From assembly GCA_016930715.1 (NCBI GenBank), contig JAFGGC010000008.1:1-41718 (forward strand): a stretch of DNA of 41,718 nt. The letters are read 5' to 3'. The position numbers were made by a program, and so were the translations under genes. Under the pieces are notes generated by a model, which did not search any database, was not told the DNA's origin, and saw only the letters and a list, made by a program, of their open reading frames with translations. This stretch comes from Endomicrobiales bacterium (GTDB lineage: Bacteria; Elusimicrobiota; Endomicrobiia; Endomicrobiales; JAFGGC01). Below are positions 21,537 to 31,208 of this stretch, in pieces; positions within the stretch are counted from its first letter, which is position 1, and every line of letters begins with the position of its first letter.

Positions 21537-22412
21537 ATGAATACCCTGAAAAGCTTTATTTTGATGCTTGCGCTTACGCTTCTTCTGGTCTGGATAGGCC
21601 AGATGCTGGGAGGCCGGGACGGGATGATATACGCCCTGATATTCGCCGGAGTGATGAATTTCGTGTCCTACTGGTTCTCGGACAAAATAGTACTAATGAT
21701 GTACCGGGCGAAACCGCTTTCCGAGAACGAAAATCCGAAGATATTCAGGATGATGGAAGAATTGACGCGCTCCGCTAAAATACCGATGCCGAAGCTCTAC
21801 GTCATAGAAACGAACATGCCTAACGCTTTCGCGACCGGCAGAGACCCGCAGCACGCCGCGGTGGCGTTCACGCGTGGGATACTTAACCTGTTGAACACGG
21901 AAGAGCTAGCGGGGGTTGCCGCCCACGAGCTTTCGCACGTGAAGAACAGGGACATACTCATTTCGACGATAGCGGCGACGCTGGCCGGCGCCATATTCGT
22001 GCTTGCGAGGATGGCGCAGTTCGCCGCGATATTCGGCGGCGGAAGGGGTTCGAACGGCAGGGACAACGCGATGGGGAATCTTGCCGTCGCGATAGTCGCG
22101 CCCATCGCGGCGATGCTAATACAGATGGCCATATCGCGTTCAAGGGAATACATAGCTGACGAGAGCGGCGCGAAGATTTCAGGGAAACCTCTAGCGCTGG
22201 CGAGCGCCTTGCGGAAGCTGCATCAGGGCGTGCAGACCAGGCCCGCCAGTGTCAACCCGACTACCGCGCACATGTTCATAGTCCATCCTTTTAGCGGCAA
22301 AACGCTGATGAAAATCTTTTCCACGCACCCTCCCGTAGAAGAACGCGTCAAGCGGCTTGAAAAAATGGCCGAGGAAGCGTCAGGCTATAGTGTGCCTAAC
22401 GTCATACGCTAA
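21537..22412 (+). CDS. htpX: membrane-bound M48 zinc metalloprotease
   Basis: HtpX degrades misfolded inner-membrane proteins. The start at ATG 21537 is chosen because GGGAGG lies seven bases upstream (21524-21529); an in-frame ATG at 21510 has no such site. The 291-residue protein has two N-terminal membrane helices, the zinc motif HELSH (residues 130-134) and the third ligand in the [10 protein letters not shown] segment, and two more hydrophobic segments. Length is typical. It ends six bases before rsmB. Confidence 0.94.
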   Translation: MNTLKSFILMLALTLLLVWIGQMLGGRDGMIYALIFAGVMNFVSYWFSDKIVLMMYRAKPLSENENPKIFRMMEELTRSAKIPMPKLYVIETNMPNAFATGRDPQHAAVAFTRGILNLLNTEELAGVAAHELSHVKNRDILISTIAATLAGAIFVLARMAQFAAIFGGGRGSNGRDNAMGNLAVAIVAPIAAMLIQMAISRSREYIADESGAKISGKPLALASALRKLHQGVQTRPASVNPTTAHMFIVHPFSGKTLMKIFSTHPPVEERVKRLEKMAEEASGYSVPNVIR

Positions 22413-22417
22413 TACTG

Positions 22418-23722
22418 ATGGAACACCGCAACCCGAGACTCACGGCGCTGAAAATCCTGTCTAAGTATTCAGACTCCAGGGACAATCTTTCAAGAATTAC
22501 GGATTCTTTCCTGTCGCGGGAGCCCGCGCCCGAAGGCGGTTTTATCAGGGAGCTCGTGCGGGAAACAGTGCGCCGCCTGAACCTGATAGACTACCTGATA
22601 GGCCGTTTCGCCGAGGGGAAACTTGAGGCGAAAGTGAGGGACATACTGCGCCTGGGGGTTTACCAGCTTGTTTTTTCGGAGAAAACCCCTGAATACGCCG
22701 CGGTGAACGAGACTGTCAAGCTGGCCGGTGAAGCCGGCAGACAGAAGGCGAAGAAGCTCGTGAACGCCGTCTTGAGGAATATATCGAGGAACAAGCGGGA
22801 CACGCTCGTCAAGGAGCTTTTCCTGCGCTGTTTCCATCCCGAATGGCTTTCAAAAAGGTGGCTGGAGAGATTCGGCGAAAAAGAGGCGCAAAAGTTTTTT
22901 GTAGCCAACAATTCCTTTCCGCGGGTCACCGCAAGGGTGAACACGCTCAAAATCACCAGGGAACGGCTTATTGCCTTGTTCGCTTCGGAAGGGACGAAGG
23001 CGGAAGAAACGCGGTACTCTCCCGACGGCATCGTTTTCGAGTCAAACCCCGAACTTGAAAAACTCCCGAGTTTCAGAAAAGGTTTTTTCGTCCTTCAGGA
23101 CGAGGCCTCGCAACTTGTTTCTTACGTTCTGCGCCCGAAGAAGGGCGCAAGTATCCTTGACGTCTGCTCCGGTGCCGGTATAAAGACGAGCCACATCGCC
23201 CAGATGACAGGCAACACCTCTAAGATAATGGGTGTTGAGATCTCCGAGCATCAGGTCCGGCGCGCGAAGGAGAACTTCGCGAAACTGGGCGTGCTGAGCG
23301 CGGAGACGGTCCGCGCCGACGTTTTCACCTGCAAGACCGGCAGTTTTGAGTACACGTTGGTAGACGCCCCGTGTTCAGGTTTAGGGGCACTGCGCAGGAA
23401 ACCGGACATAAAATGGAACAGGAAAGAATCGGACGTGAAGGAAAGATACCCCGAAATCCAGTCGCGGATACTGGCGCACTGTTCGGGCCTTGTCGCGCCG
23501 GGAGGCGCGATGGTCTATGCCACCTGCACCACAGAGCCCGAGGAGAACGAGGATGTCGTGGAAGGGTTTCTAAGGAAAAATCCGGATTTTGGTCTCGGCG
23601 TGATAAATCTTCCCGGCGAAGCGGCGCGCCTGTGCGAAAACAACGGGACCGTGCTGAGGACATATCCGCACAGGCACGGTATGGACGCCTTCTTTGCCGT
23701 TAGACTCATAAAAAAGGGCTGA
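22418..23722 (+). CDS. rsmB: 16S rRNA m5C967 methyltransferase
   Basis: The 434-residue protein has an N-terminal NusB-like helical domain (residues 1-140) followed by a Rossmann methyltransferase with the SAM loop LDVCSGAGIKTSHIAQ, the catalytic motif DAPCSGLGALRRKPDIKW and YATCTTEPEENE carrying the second catalytic Cys. This architecture is that of RsmB (Sun/Fmu). It is followed two bases later by rlmN, so the two rRNA methyltransferases are co-transcribed. Confidence 0.94.
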   Translation: MEHRNPRLTALKILSKYSDSRDNLSRITDSFLSREPAPEGGFIRELVRETVRRLNLIDYLIGRFAEGKLEAKVRDILRLGVYQLVFSEKTPEYAAVNETVKLAGEAGRQKAKKLVNAVLRNISRNKRDTLVKELFLRCFHPEWLSKRWLERFGEKEAQKFFVANNSFPRVTARVNTLKITRERLIALFASEGTKAEETRYSPDGIVFESNPELEKLPSFRKGFFVLQDEASQLVSYVLRPKKGASILDVCSGAGIKTSHIAQMTGNTSKIMGVEISEHQVRRAKENFAKLGVLSAETVRADVFTCKTGSFEYTLVDAPCSGLGALRRKPDIKWNRKESDVKERYPEIQSRILAHCSGLVAPGGAMVYATCTTEPEENEDVVEGFLRKNPDFGLGVINLPGEAARLCENNGTVLRTYPHRHGMDAFFAVRLIKKG

Positions 23723-23724
23723 AG

Positions 23725-24765
23725 ATGAAGACAAAGAAACGATACATCCTTGACCTTGAGCCGGGAGAGCTTGCCGGTGAGATACGAAAGCTCGATCCCG
23801 CAAGATTCAGGATAAAACAGATACTCTCCTGGGTATACGCGAAGAAGGCGCCGTCTTTTGACGTGTTTTCGGACGTTCCGGCAGGGATGAGGCGGGCGCT
23901 CGGGGACGGCTTTCTTTTGAGAACGCTTACGATAGCGGAAAAAACGGTTTCGTCCGCGGACGGAACGGCCAGGTACGATTTCAGGACAATGGACGGCCAG
24001 ACCATACCCGCCGTCCTTCTTCCGGCAAAAGACAGGACAAGCGCCTGCATATCCACGCAAATCGGCTGCCCCGCCGGCTGCAGCCTGTGCAGGTCGGGAA
24101 AGACGGCATTCAAGCGGAACCTGACCCGCGGCGAGATATTGGAGCAGCTTCTCGCGATGGAAAATGACTCCGGCAGGAAGATCGGCGGAGTGCTTTTCAT
24201 GGGAATGGGAGAGCCTCTTTTCAATCTGAAAAACCTGGAGAGCGTGCTGAGGACGCTCACGGACCCGGAGCTGTTCGGTATTGGCAGGAGGCACATAACC
24301 GTGTCGACGGTCGGAATAGTGCCCAAAATAATGGAGCTTTCGAAGGCCAGGACCGGAGTGAAGCTAGCGGTATCGCTGCACGCGCCGGACGACAGGGTGC
24401 GCCGCGTGTTCGTGCCGGAAAAAATCGGATATGGGGTGGAACAGGTAATGAAAGCGGCCGCGGATTTCGCCAGGGAAAACGATTCCGTCCTGACCGTGGA
24501 ATACGCCCTTGTAGCGGGCGAAAATGACTCTATGCAAAACGCGGAAAAATTAGTAAAATTGATACGCCGGACGGACTTGGGGCCCGACTCCGTGAAGGTA
24601 AACCTCATCCCCTTCAACCCTACGCGCGGAATGAAATGGAGACCGCCTTCGGAAGAAGAAACCGCGAAGTTCTGCGATGTTCTTAAAAGCGGGAAGGTGC
24701 TTGCGATAGTGAGGAAGGCAAAAGGGGCGGATATCGGCTCGGCCTGCGGACAACTGGGTATATGA
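23725..24765 (+). CDS. rlmN: dual-specificity rRNA/tRNA A2 methyltransferase
   Basis: RlmN methylates C2 of A2503 in 23S rRNA and A37 in some tRNAs. The 346-residue protein carries the radical-SAM cysteines Cys115, Cys119 and Cys122 (GCPAGCSLC), MGMGEPLFN for SAM binding, and the methyl-carrying Cys341 in GSACGQL. The CxxxCxxC motif and the C-terminal Cys are both present, so it should be active. It begins two bases after rsmB. Confidence 0.95.
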   Translation: MKTKKRYILDLEPGELAGEIRKLDPARFRIKQILSWVYAKKAPSFDVFSDVPAGMRRALGDGFLLRTLTIAEKTVSSADGTARYDFRTMDGQTIPAVLLPAKDRTSACISTQIGCPAGCSLCRSGKTAFKRNLTRGEILEQLLAMENDSGRKIGGVLFMGMGEPLFNLKNLESVLRTLTDPELFGIGRRHITVSTVGIVPKIMELSKARTGVKLAVSLHAPDDRVRRVFVPEKIGYGVEQVMKAAADFARENDSVLTVEYALVAGENDSMQNAEKLVKLIRRTDLGPDSVKVNLIPFNPTRGMKWRPPSEEETAKFCDVLKSGKVLAIVRKAKGADIGSACGQLGI

Positions 24766-24774
24766 GGCAATTTT

Positions 24775-24875
24775 AAATTTCTAATATCTAATTTCAAAAG
24801 GTCTAAAAGTAAAAAGATTCTGCTGATGTTTTAATGATACTTTTTTAGAAATTAGAAATTGTAGTTTAGAAATTT
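24775..24875 (+). repeat. mirrored heptamer element, TAATTTC type
   Basis: Three units AAATTTC, TAATATC, TAATTTC (24775-24795) face four units GAAATTA, GAAATTG, TAGTTTA, GAAATTT (24848-24875). The arms are approximate reverse complements around a 52-base AT-rich loop. It lies between rlmN and the patatin gene, starting ten bases after the rlmN stop. Confidence 0.8.
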
Positions 24876-24906
24876 CAGCGACTAAAGGGAATTAAAGGGC
24901 ATTAAA

Positions 24907-25854
24907 ATGAAAAAAATCGGTATCGCGATGGGCGGCGGAGGGGCGAGGGGGCTTGCCCATATCGGAGTCCTGAAAGTTTTGCAGGAAAACAAGATCCCGA
25001 TACATTTCATATCAGGGACTTCGATGGGCGCGATAATAGGCGCGTGCTACGCGTGCGAGCCCGACGCGACAAAATTAGAAGAAAATATTATCAGGGCGCT
25101 CGAGGGATCCGCTTTTTCACATATGAGGATAAGTATTTTCGGCGACAAAAAAGGGCGCGGGGTCAGGGGGATATTCACCAAAGCGCAGAGTTTCGTCAAG
25201 TACAGCGTCCTTCATGTCATTGAACACAACCGCCAGTCCATACTCAGCGGGGATAAACTCAGGAGCATAATCGGCGATATAATCCCGGACATAGACATGA
25301 GAGAGACCAGGATACCTTTTACCTGCGTCGCGACGGATCTGACCAACGGAACCGAGACGGTGTTCGAAAAGGGCCCGATCAGGGACGCGGTACTCGCGTC
25401 GTCGAGCATACCGGGGGTGTTCCCTCCGGTCGAAATAAACGGCATCTATTATTGCGACGGAGGCGCCGTGAACACTACCCCGGTATCCGTGGTAAAGAAA
25501 ATGGGGGCTGATTTCATCATCGCGTCAGACGTCAAAGGGAAGCTTGTCAAGTGGGAAAAACCCCAGGTGGCGCGGGCCATACTTGAAAGATACCGCTACA
25601 TCACCGCCATAGTGCTCAACGATATGCGCCTGAAACAGGCCGACGTATCGATACTTCCTTCGGTCAAGTTCCTTCATTGGTCGGCTTTCAACAAGTACAG
25701 GCACCTGATAAAGGAAGGCGAAAACGCCGCCGCCGGAAAAATTGCGGAAATAAAGGCGAAGATCGGGATGCCGGGTTTACTAAAAGGTTTCAATAAAGTT
25801 ATTGATATTATAACGCAAAAGGCTAAAAAACTGTATCGCGGCAGACCTGCCTGA
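24907..25854 (+). CDS. patatin-like phospholipase (RssA/NTE type)
   Basis: The 315-residue protein has the oxyanion loop GGGGARGLAHIG (residues 9-20), the nucleophile motif GTSMG with Ser39 and the catalytic DGG with Asp184. These make up the Ser-Asp dyad of bacterial patatin-like lipases that hydrolyse phospholipid acyl chains. There is no signal peptide, so it is likely cytoplasmic or membrane-associated. It stands before psd and pssA, which suggests a part in phospholipid turnover, but a promoter separates it from psd. Confidence 0.88.
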   Translation: MKKIGIAMGGGGARGLAHIGVLKVLQENKIPIHFISGTSMGAIIGACYACEPDATKLEENIIRALEGSAFSHMRISIFGDKKGRGVRGIFTKAQSFVKYSVLHVIEHNRQSILSGDKLRSIIGDIIPDIDMRETRIPFTCVATDLTNGTETVFEKGPIRDAVLASSSIPGVFPPVEINGIYYCDGGAVNTTPVSVVKKMGADFIIASDVKGKLVKWEKPQVARAILERYRYITAIVLNDMRLKQADVSILPSVKFLHWSAFNKYRHLIKEGENAAAGKIAEIKAKIGMPGLLKGFNKVIDIITQKAKKLYRGRPA

Positions 25855-25917
25855 ACGTCCCCGCCGGTGCCCGGCCATACGCTAAAGAACCGCACGTTTT
25901 CCTACAACACGAATTAT

Positions 25918-25946
25918 TTGACAAATTAGCATTTTTTTGCTAAATT
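25918..25946 (+). promoter_or_regulatory. promoter of psd-pssA, giving an almost leaderless transcript
   Basis: A perfect TTGACA (25918-25923), 17 bases, and TAAATT (25941-25946, 4 of 6). Transcription would start around 25953, about five bases before ATG 25958. No ribosome binding site could fit in between, and none is seen. Confidence 0.6.
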
Positions 25947-25957
25947 ATCGGCATAAA

Positions 25958-26575
25958 ATGTCGTTAGCAAAAGAAGGTTTTGCATTCATCCTGATCCCTG
26001 CAGTCATAGGGATTTTATTTTTCCTGATTGGAAGGGGCCCCGTACCCATTGCCCTGGGTTCGGTATGTGTTTGCCTTGGCCTGTTCTTCGCGTTCTTTTT
26101 CAGGGACCCGGCCCGCGATGTCACGGCAAAGGAGAACGAACTTGTTTCTCCGGGTGACGGAAAGGTAATGGAAATCGTCGAAGAAAACGGGGAGAAAATA
26201 ATAAGGATATTCCTGTCCGTTTTCGACGTGCACATACAGAGGGCGCCTTTTGACGGAACCCTGGCGAAAGTCGAGTACAGGCCCGGCAGATGCCTTCCAG
26301 CGTACAAGCCTGAGGCGCACATACTTAACGAGCAGAATGTTTTTTACATAGACACGAAAAAAGGCAGGATAACTGTCAAGCAGATAGCCGGGATACTGGC
26401 AAGAAGGGTCGTGTCCTGGAAAAAAGACGGCGATATTTTGAAAAAAGGCGAAAAGATAGGCATAATAAAATTCGGTTCGCAAGTGGACGTACACATGCCC
26501 GTGACGGCAGAAATCAGGGTCAAACAGGGCGACAAGGTCGCAGGGAACACGAGCGTGTTAGCGGAGCTGAAATGA
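25958..26575 (+). CDS. psd: phosphatidylserine decarboxylase (short type)
   Basis: Psd converts phosphatidylserine to phosphatidylethanolamine and matures by self-cleavage at a Gly-Ser bond to give a pyruvoyl group. The 205-residue protein has two N-terminal hydrophobic segments, FRDPARDV, SPGDGKV (64-70), FLSVFDVHIQRAP (85-97) and the cleavage site FGSQVD with Ser174. Length fits the short Psd-A type. ATG 25958 is preferred; a TTG at 25937 in frame would lie inside the promoter. Confidence 0.93.
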   Translation: MSLAKEGFAFILIPAVIGILFFLIGRGPVPIALGSVCVCLGLFFAFFFRDPARDVTAKENELVSPGDGKVMEIVEENGEKIIRIFLSVFDVHIQRAPFDGTLAKVEYRPGRCLPAYKPEAHILNEQNVFYIDTKKGRITVKQIAGILARRVVSWKKDGDILKKGEKIGIIKFGSQVDVHMPVTAEIRVKQGDKVAGNTSVLAELK

Positions 26576-26584
26576 CCCGCCGCT

Positions 26585-26601
26585 TCGGCGAGTTTCGCCG
26601 A
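26585..26601 (+). other. small hairpin between psd and pssA
   Basis: TCGGCGA and TCGCCGA are perfect seven-base inverted repeats around GTT. No T-run follows. It may slow transcription or stabilise the psd message. Confidence 0.35.
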
Positions 26602-26669
26602 GACAGAAACAATCGTTACAGCGGCAGTCGCGGAACGTTTTGGATGGCAGCAATACAGGAGTGTGTTAA

Positions 26670-27494
26670 TTGAAGCTGAAAGGTTTATACATATTACCGA
26701 GCCTGTTTACCACGGCAAACCTTGTGATGGGTTTTTCGTCGATTGCGTATTCCATCAAGGGCGATTTCACGCCGGCGGCATGGTGCATAATAATCGCCAT
26801 CGTGATGGATATTCTCGACGGAAGAGTCGCGCGCTGGACGAAATCGACTTCGAGCTTCGGTATAGAGTACGACTCGCTGGCGGACATGGTCTCGTTCGGG
26901 GTCGCGCCGCCGATTCTTATGTACCAGATGGTTTTGAACACGATGAAACGGCCGGGGATGGCGATCGCCCTGTTTTTCGTGATGGCCGGTGCGTTGAGGC
27001 TTGCCAGGTTCAACATGAGGGCCAACGAGGGCCAGGTAACCACGCATTTCGTGGGTCTTCCGATACCCGCTGCGGCTGGAATTTTGTCGTCATTTGCGCT
27101 TTCGTACGAGTTATTCGAGGGAGGCCACGTGATGACGTTCAAAACGATACCGGTGCTGATGCAGAAGATGCCGTTTTTCTTCAACAGCATACCGATACTA
27201 ATGGTAATCATATCGTTTTTGATGCTTTCGACCGTGCCCTACGCGGCTTTTAAAACGATGAAGCTGAACAGGCCGAAGAGTTTTCAGCTGTTTTCGTTCA
27301 TACTGATAGCGATAATACTTGTTATGACTTATCCTCAGAACATAATATTCTTGCTCTTTCTTCTGTACCTCCTTTCCGGGCTGACGGGTTACATCTGGCG
27401 GTATTTCCGACTTAGACAGTCTTTAGGGCTGTCATTTGCCGGCAAGAAACGCCAAGACGGCGACGCCGGTCCTAAAGACAACGGAAACGACTAA
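26670..27494 (+). CDS. pssA: CDP-diacylglycerol--serine O-phosphatidyltransferase
   Basis: PssA makes phosphatidylserine, the substrate of Psd. The start is TTG at 26670 with AGGAG about eight bases upstream. The 274-residue membrane protein has the CDP-alcohol phosphatidyltransferase signature D-G-x2-A-R-x8-G-x3-D-x3-D at residues 50-72 with all catalytic Asp present, followed by about six further hydrophobic helices and a polar tail. Order psd then pssA is common in bacteria. Confidence 0.93.
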   Translation: MKLKGLYILPSLFTTANLVMGFSSIAYSIKGDFTPAAWCIIIAIVMDILDGRVARWTKSTSSFGIEYDSLADMVSFGVAPPILMYQMVLNTMKRPGMAIALFFVMAGALRLARFNMRANEGQVTTHFVGLPIPAAAGILSSFALSYELFEGGHVMTFKTIPVLMQKMPFFFNSIPILMVIISFLMLSTVPYAAFKTMKLNRPKSFQLFSFILIAIILVMTYPQNIIFLLFLLYLLSGLTGYIWRYFRLRQSLGLSFAGKKRQDGDAGPKDNGND

Positions 27495-27533
27495 TCGAAT
27501 CGAGAAAATTCCAAAAAATGAGAGGATAATAAC

Positions 27534-29114
27534 ATGGATAAAAACAGGGTAATCATATTTGACACGACACTGCGCGACGGAGAGCAGTCTCCCGGCGCGA
27601 GCATGAACATAAAGGAAAAGATAAAGGTAGCCCACCAGCTGGCAAGGCTGGGGGTTGATGTGATAGAGGCGGGTTTTCCCATATCGAGCCCCGGCGATTT
27701 CGAATCCGTAAAGGAAGTCGCAAAAGCCGTAAAGGGGCCGTCGATAGCGGGCCTATGCCGCTGCAACGAAAAGGACATCACGGCGTGCTGGAACGCGGTG
27801 AAATATTCCAAAAAACCGCGGATACACACGTTCATAGCGACGTCGGACATACATATCAGGCGCAAGCTTCAGAAGACCCGCGAAGAGGTGGTCGAGATAG
27901 CCGAGAGATCGGTAAGGTTCGCGAAAAGATTCTGCGACGACGTGGAGTTTTCGGCCGAGGACGCCGTAAGGTCGGATTTCAATTATCTCTGCCAGGTGGT
28001 GGAGGCGGTGATCGAGGCGGGCGCCACTACGGTCAACATACCGGACACGGTGGGCTACGCTATACCCGAAGAATACGGAAGGATGATAAAAGACCTCAAG
28101 AACCGCGTGGAAAACATTGAAAAAGTGGTTTTAAGCGTGCACTGCCATAACGATCTTGGGCTCGGCGTGGCTAATTCGCTTGCCGCGGTCGCGAACGGCG
28201 CCAGGCAGGTCGAATGCACGGTAAACGGCTTAGGCGAGAGGGCCGGGAACGCCTCCCTTGAAGAGGTAGTGATGGCGCTCAACACCAGGAAGCAGTTTTT
28301 CGGCCTGACTCACGGCATAAAAACCAAAGAGATCTACCAGTCGAGCCGCCTTGTTTCGAGCGTGACGGGTATAATGGTTCAGCCCAACAAGGCCGTTGTC
28401 GGAGCCAACGCCTTCGCGCACGAGGCCGGCATTCACCAGGACGGAGTGCTCAAGGAGCGCCTGACATACGAGATAATGAAACCGCAGGACGTCGGCGTGC
28501 CTTCGAACAAGCTGGTGCTGGGCAAGCATTCGGGCCGGCACGCGCTGATACGCAGGCTCAAGGACCTGGGTTATCACATACCCCAGGGCGAAGTAGAGCG
28601 GGTTTACGGCCAGTTCAAGGCGCTCGCGGACAAGAAGAAGAGCGTTTACGACGACGATATCATCGCGCTCGTTGAAGAAAGCATGGGCAGGATGCCCGAG
28701 GTGTACGCGCTTGAATACCTGAACACGTCTTCGGGCACCGGCATCATACCGACGGCTACGGTGCGCCTAGTGAAGGATGAAAAACCTTCCGCTTCGTCTA
28801 AAAATGCTAAAAAGGGCGGAGTGATACAGGAGGCCGCCTGCGGAGACGGCCCGGTTGACGCGGCGTACAAGGCGATAGACAAGATAACCAGGATTGACGC
28901 CAAGCTCACGGATTACACGCTGAAGGCCATATCCGGCGGGCAGGACGCCCAGGGCGAGGTCAACGTCAAGGTGGAGCACCGGGGCGTTTCATACACGGGG
29001 CGTGGCACCTCGACCGATATCATCGAGGCGAGCGCCAAGGCTTACCTACAGGCGTTGAACAAGATAATAGCGATGACAAAGGACAACAAAAAGAAGGTAA
29101 GAGAGAGCCTGTAA
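27534..29114 (+). CDS. leuA: 2-isopropylmalate synthase
   Basis: LeuA condenses acetyl-CoA with 2-ketoisovalerate, the committed step of leucine synthesis. The 526-residue protein shows [13 protein letters not shown] (residues 9-21), the metal site HCHNDLGLG, and a C-terminal regulatory LeuA dimer domain (from about residue 400) that normally binds leucine. AGAGG is a weak ribosome binding site before ATG 27534. It heads leuA-leuC-leuD-leuB; each junction carries an intergenic insert. I see no leucine-rich leader peptide or T-box. Confidence 0.94.
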   Translation: MDKNRVIIFDTTLRDGEQSPGASMNIKEKIKVAHQLARLGVDVIEAGFPISSPGDFESVKEVAKAVKGPSIAGLCRCNEKDITACWNAVKYSKKPRIHTFIATSDIHIRRKLQKTREEVVEIAERSVRFAKRFCDDVEFSAEDAVRSDFNYLCQVVEAVIEAGATTVNIPDTVGYAIPEEYGRMIKDLKNRVENIEKVVLSVHCHNDLGLGVANSLAAVANGARQVECTVNGLGERAGNASLEEVVMALNTRKQFFGLTHGIKTKEIYQSSRLVSSVTGIMVQPNKAVVGANAFAHEAGIHQDGVLKERLTYEIMKPQDVGVPSNKLVLGKHSGRHALIRRLKDLGYHIPQGEVERVYGQFKALADKKKSVYDDDIIALVEESMGRMPEVYALEYLNTSSGTGIIPTATVRLVKDEKPSASSKNAKKGGVIQEAACGDGPVDAAYKAIDKITRIDAKLTDYTLKAISGGQDAQGEVNVKVEHRGVSYTGRGTSTDIIEASAKAYLQALNKIIAMTKDNKKKVRESL

Positions 29115-29117
29115 AAA

Positions 29118-29199
29118 GACAGCGTATAACGGGAGTACTTAGCGTATAGAAAAACTAAGTACAAAAAGCTTTTTAACCGTACGCTATCCGCTATACGCT
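29118..29199 (+). repeat. mirrored heptamer element, GCGTATA type, second copy
   Basis: Left arm units GCGTATA, ACGGGAG, a six-base unit, and GCGTATA (29120-29146); right arm CGTACGC, TATCCGC, TATACGC (29176-29196). An inner inverted repeat GTACTTAG/CTAAGTAC and the palindrome AAAAAGCTTTTT are nested in the loop. More degenerate than the copy at 10654. It lies between leuA and leuC, four bases after the leuA stop. Confidence 0.8.
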
Positions 29200-29220
29200 A
29201 TTATCGAGGAGAATGTATAT

Positions 29221-30480
29221 ATGGGAAATACCATAACCGAAAAGATACTGGCCGCGCACTGCGGCAGGGATAAAGTGAAGGCGGGCGAGTTTGTCGAACC
29301 GAAAGTGGACGTCGCGCTCGGTAACGACGTTACCGCTCCGCTTGCCATAAAGGAATTCGCAAGATCCGGCGCCGGGAAGGTGTTCGACAGGTCCAAGGTC
29401 GTGCTCGTGATGGACCACTTCACGCCGAACAAGGACATAAAGAGCGCGGAACAGGTGAAGTTCGTGAGGGAATTCGCCCTGGATCAGAAGATCATTAACT
29501 ACTTTGAGGGCGGGAACTGCGGCGTGGAACACGCGCTTCTTCCGGAGAAGGGCATCGTCGTGCCCGGGGATCTCGTGATAGGGGCGGATTCCCACACGTG
29601 CACCTACGGCGCCCTCGGCGCGTTTTCAACGGGCGTGGGTTCAACCGACCTTGCCGCCGCGATGGTAACGGGAAAGGTATGGCTTAAAGTACCCGCAGCG
29701 ATAAAATTCATCTACAAGGGAAAACTGAACAAATGGGTCGGAGGGAAGGACCTGATACTCCACACCATAGGCAGGATAGGCGTCGACGGAGCGCTGTACC
29801 AGTCGATGGAGTTTGCTGGTCCCGTCATCGAGAAACTGCCGATGTCAGACAGGTTCGCTATGGCCAACATGGCCATAGAGGCCGGCGGCAAGAACGGTAT
29901 AGTGGCGCCGGACAGGATAACGCTTGACTACGTGAAAGGCAGGTCTAAAAAGAAACACATAGTTTTCGCGAGCGACCCCGACGCGGAATACGCCGACGTC
30001 ATCGAGATAGACTGCTCGAAGATCTCGCCGCAGGTGTCGCTGCCCTTTCTGCCTTCGAACGCGAAAGCGGCGAAAGCGCTCGGTAAGATCGAAATCGACC
30101 AGGTTGTCGTTGGCTCGTGCACGAACGGGCGCATCGAAGACCTCAGGATCGCAGCGAAGATAATAAAGGGCAAAAAAGTGAATTCAAGGGTCCGGTTTCT
30201 CGTGATACCGGCCACACCTAAGGTTTACAGCGACGCCCTCAAGGAAGGGCTCATAGAGATATTTATGAAAGCCGGCGGTATCGTTTCCGCGCCTACCTGC
30301 GGGCCGTGCCTCGGCGGGCATATGGGCATACTTGCCGCCGGAGAGCGATGCGTGGCCACGACCAACAGGAACTTCGTCGGCCGGATGGGGCACGTGAAAT
30401 CAGAAGTCTATCTTGCGGGAGCCGCGGTAGCGGCCGCATCGGCGATAAAAGGCAGGGTCGCGGACCCGTCTGAAATATAG
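29221..30480 (+). CDS. leuC: 3-isopropylmalate dehydratase large subunit
   Basis: The 419-residue aconitase-type subunit isomerises 2- to 3-isopropylmalate with LeuD. It has [25 protein letters not shown] around residues 121-145, the cluster Cys in GSCTNGR and the pair in TCGPCLGG, ligands for the [4Fe-4S] centre. Length matches the short LeuC/homoaconitase-like type. GAGGAG lies upstream of ATG 29221. Because the short type also occurs in homoaconitases, substrate is set by the neighbouring leu genes. Confidence 0.93.
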   Translation: MGNTITEKILAAHCGRDKVKAGEFVEPKVDVALGNDVTAPLAIKEFARSGAGKVFDRSKVVLVMDHFTPNKDIKSAEQVKFVREFALDQKIINYFEGGNCGVEHALLPEKGIVVPGDLVIGADSHTCTYGALGAFSTGVGSTDLAAAMVTGKVWLKVPAAIKFIYKGKLNKWVGGKDLILHTIGRIGVDGALYQSMEFAGPVIEKLPMSDRFAMANMAIEAGGKNGIVAPDRITLDYVKGRSKKKHIVFASDPDAEYADVIEIDCSKISPQVSLPFLPSNAKAAKALGKIEIDQVVVGSCTNGRIEDLRIAAKIIKGKKVNSRVRFLVIPATPKVYSDALKEGLIEIFMKAGGIVSAPTCGPCLGGHMGILAAGERCVATTNRNFVGRMGHVKSEVYLAGAAVAAASAIKGRVADPSEI

Positions 30481-30502
30481 AGTTCAATGAGAGGAAAATA
30501 AA

Positions 30503-30991
30503 ATGTCTATTATGCTGAAGGGCAGAGCCCATAAATACGGTTCAAACATAAATACCGACGAGATAATTCCAGCGAGGTACCTGAATACATCGGAAGCCTC
30601 TGAGCTCGCCAGGCACTGTATGGAAGACCTTGACGGGGATTTCATGCGCAAGGCGCGCAAGGGAGATTTCATTATTGCCGAGAACAATTTTGGCTGCGGT
30701 TCGTCCCGGGAGCACGCGCCGATATCGATCAAGGCGGCCGGTCTTTCGGGGGTGATAGCGAAATCGTTCGCGAGAATATTTTTCAGGAACGCCATAAACA
30801 TAGGTCTTCCGATACTCGAGTCTCCGGAGGCGGTCGACAAGATATCCGGCGGCGACGAGATAGAGATAGATCTTTCTTCGGGAACGATAAGGAACATCAC
30901 TAAAAAAGAAACGTACAAGGCCCAGCCGTTTCCTGAGTTCATGCAGGAGATAATCAGGAAGGGCGGGCTGATCGAGTACATAAAAAAATGA
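30503..30991 (+). CDS. leuD: 3-isopropylmalate dehydratase small subunit
   Basis: The 162-residue swivel-domain subunit partners LeuC. It contains [12 protein letters not shown] near the start and [10 protein letters not shown] (about residues 64-73), which contacts the substrate. The short length matches the LeuC type upstream. GAGAGG precedes the ATG by about ten bases. The gene ends at the edge of a highly structured intergenic region. Confidence 0.94.
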   Translation: MSIMLKGRAHKYGSNINTDEIIPARYLNTSEASELARHCMEDLDGDFMRKARKGDFIIAENNFGCGSSREHAPISIKAAGLSGVIAKSFARIFFRNAINIGLPILESPEAVDKISGGDEIEIDLSSGTIRNITKKETYKAQPFPEFMQEIIRKGGLIEYIKK

Positions 30992-31179
30992 AGCTCCATG
31001 ACCTTACGGTCATGGTATCTTCATTTTCTTCGGAGCGGCGGAATCCCCCGAAGCATCCGCCTGCGCTAAACATGTTGCCGATAGTCACGGCTATTCGCCG
31101 TATCGGCAACATAGCTTCGGCGGATCCCCGGCTTCGCATTCATCTGCGGACTAACGTCCGCAGTTTTCTGCGAAGGGGG
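30990..31179 (+). ncRNA. highly structured leader or RNA element between leuD and leuB
   Basis: Several strong helices follow each other: CCATGACC/GGTCATGG (30996-31015, TTAC loop); a perfect 12-pair stem ATGTTGCCGATA (31072-31083) with TATCGGCAACAT (31101-31112) that encloses CGGC-TATTC-GCCG; CCGAAGC (31048-31054) with GCTTCGG (31114-31120), which would close a larger arm around it; and CTGCGGAC-TAAC-GTCCGCAG (31144-31163) inside an outer CTTCGCA/TGCGAAG pair (31132-31138, 31169-31175). No protein family is recognisable in the 217-base gap. It matches no RNA class I know; it could be a regulatory leader of leuB or a cluster of palindromic elements. Confidence 0.5.
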
Positions 31180-31208
31180 ATAACAACAGGAAAGCGAGGA
31201 AGAACAAG

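Noticed and set aside
23706-24797. 363-codon antisense frame opposite rlmN
   Set aside because: It mirrors a well-supported gene; high GC at third positions leaves few antisense stops. No motif or ribosome binding site.
26663-27253. 196-codon frame overlapping pssA in another frame
   Set aside because: PssA has the full catalytic signature and hydrophobic helices; the alternative product looks random.
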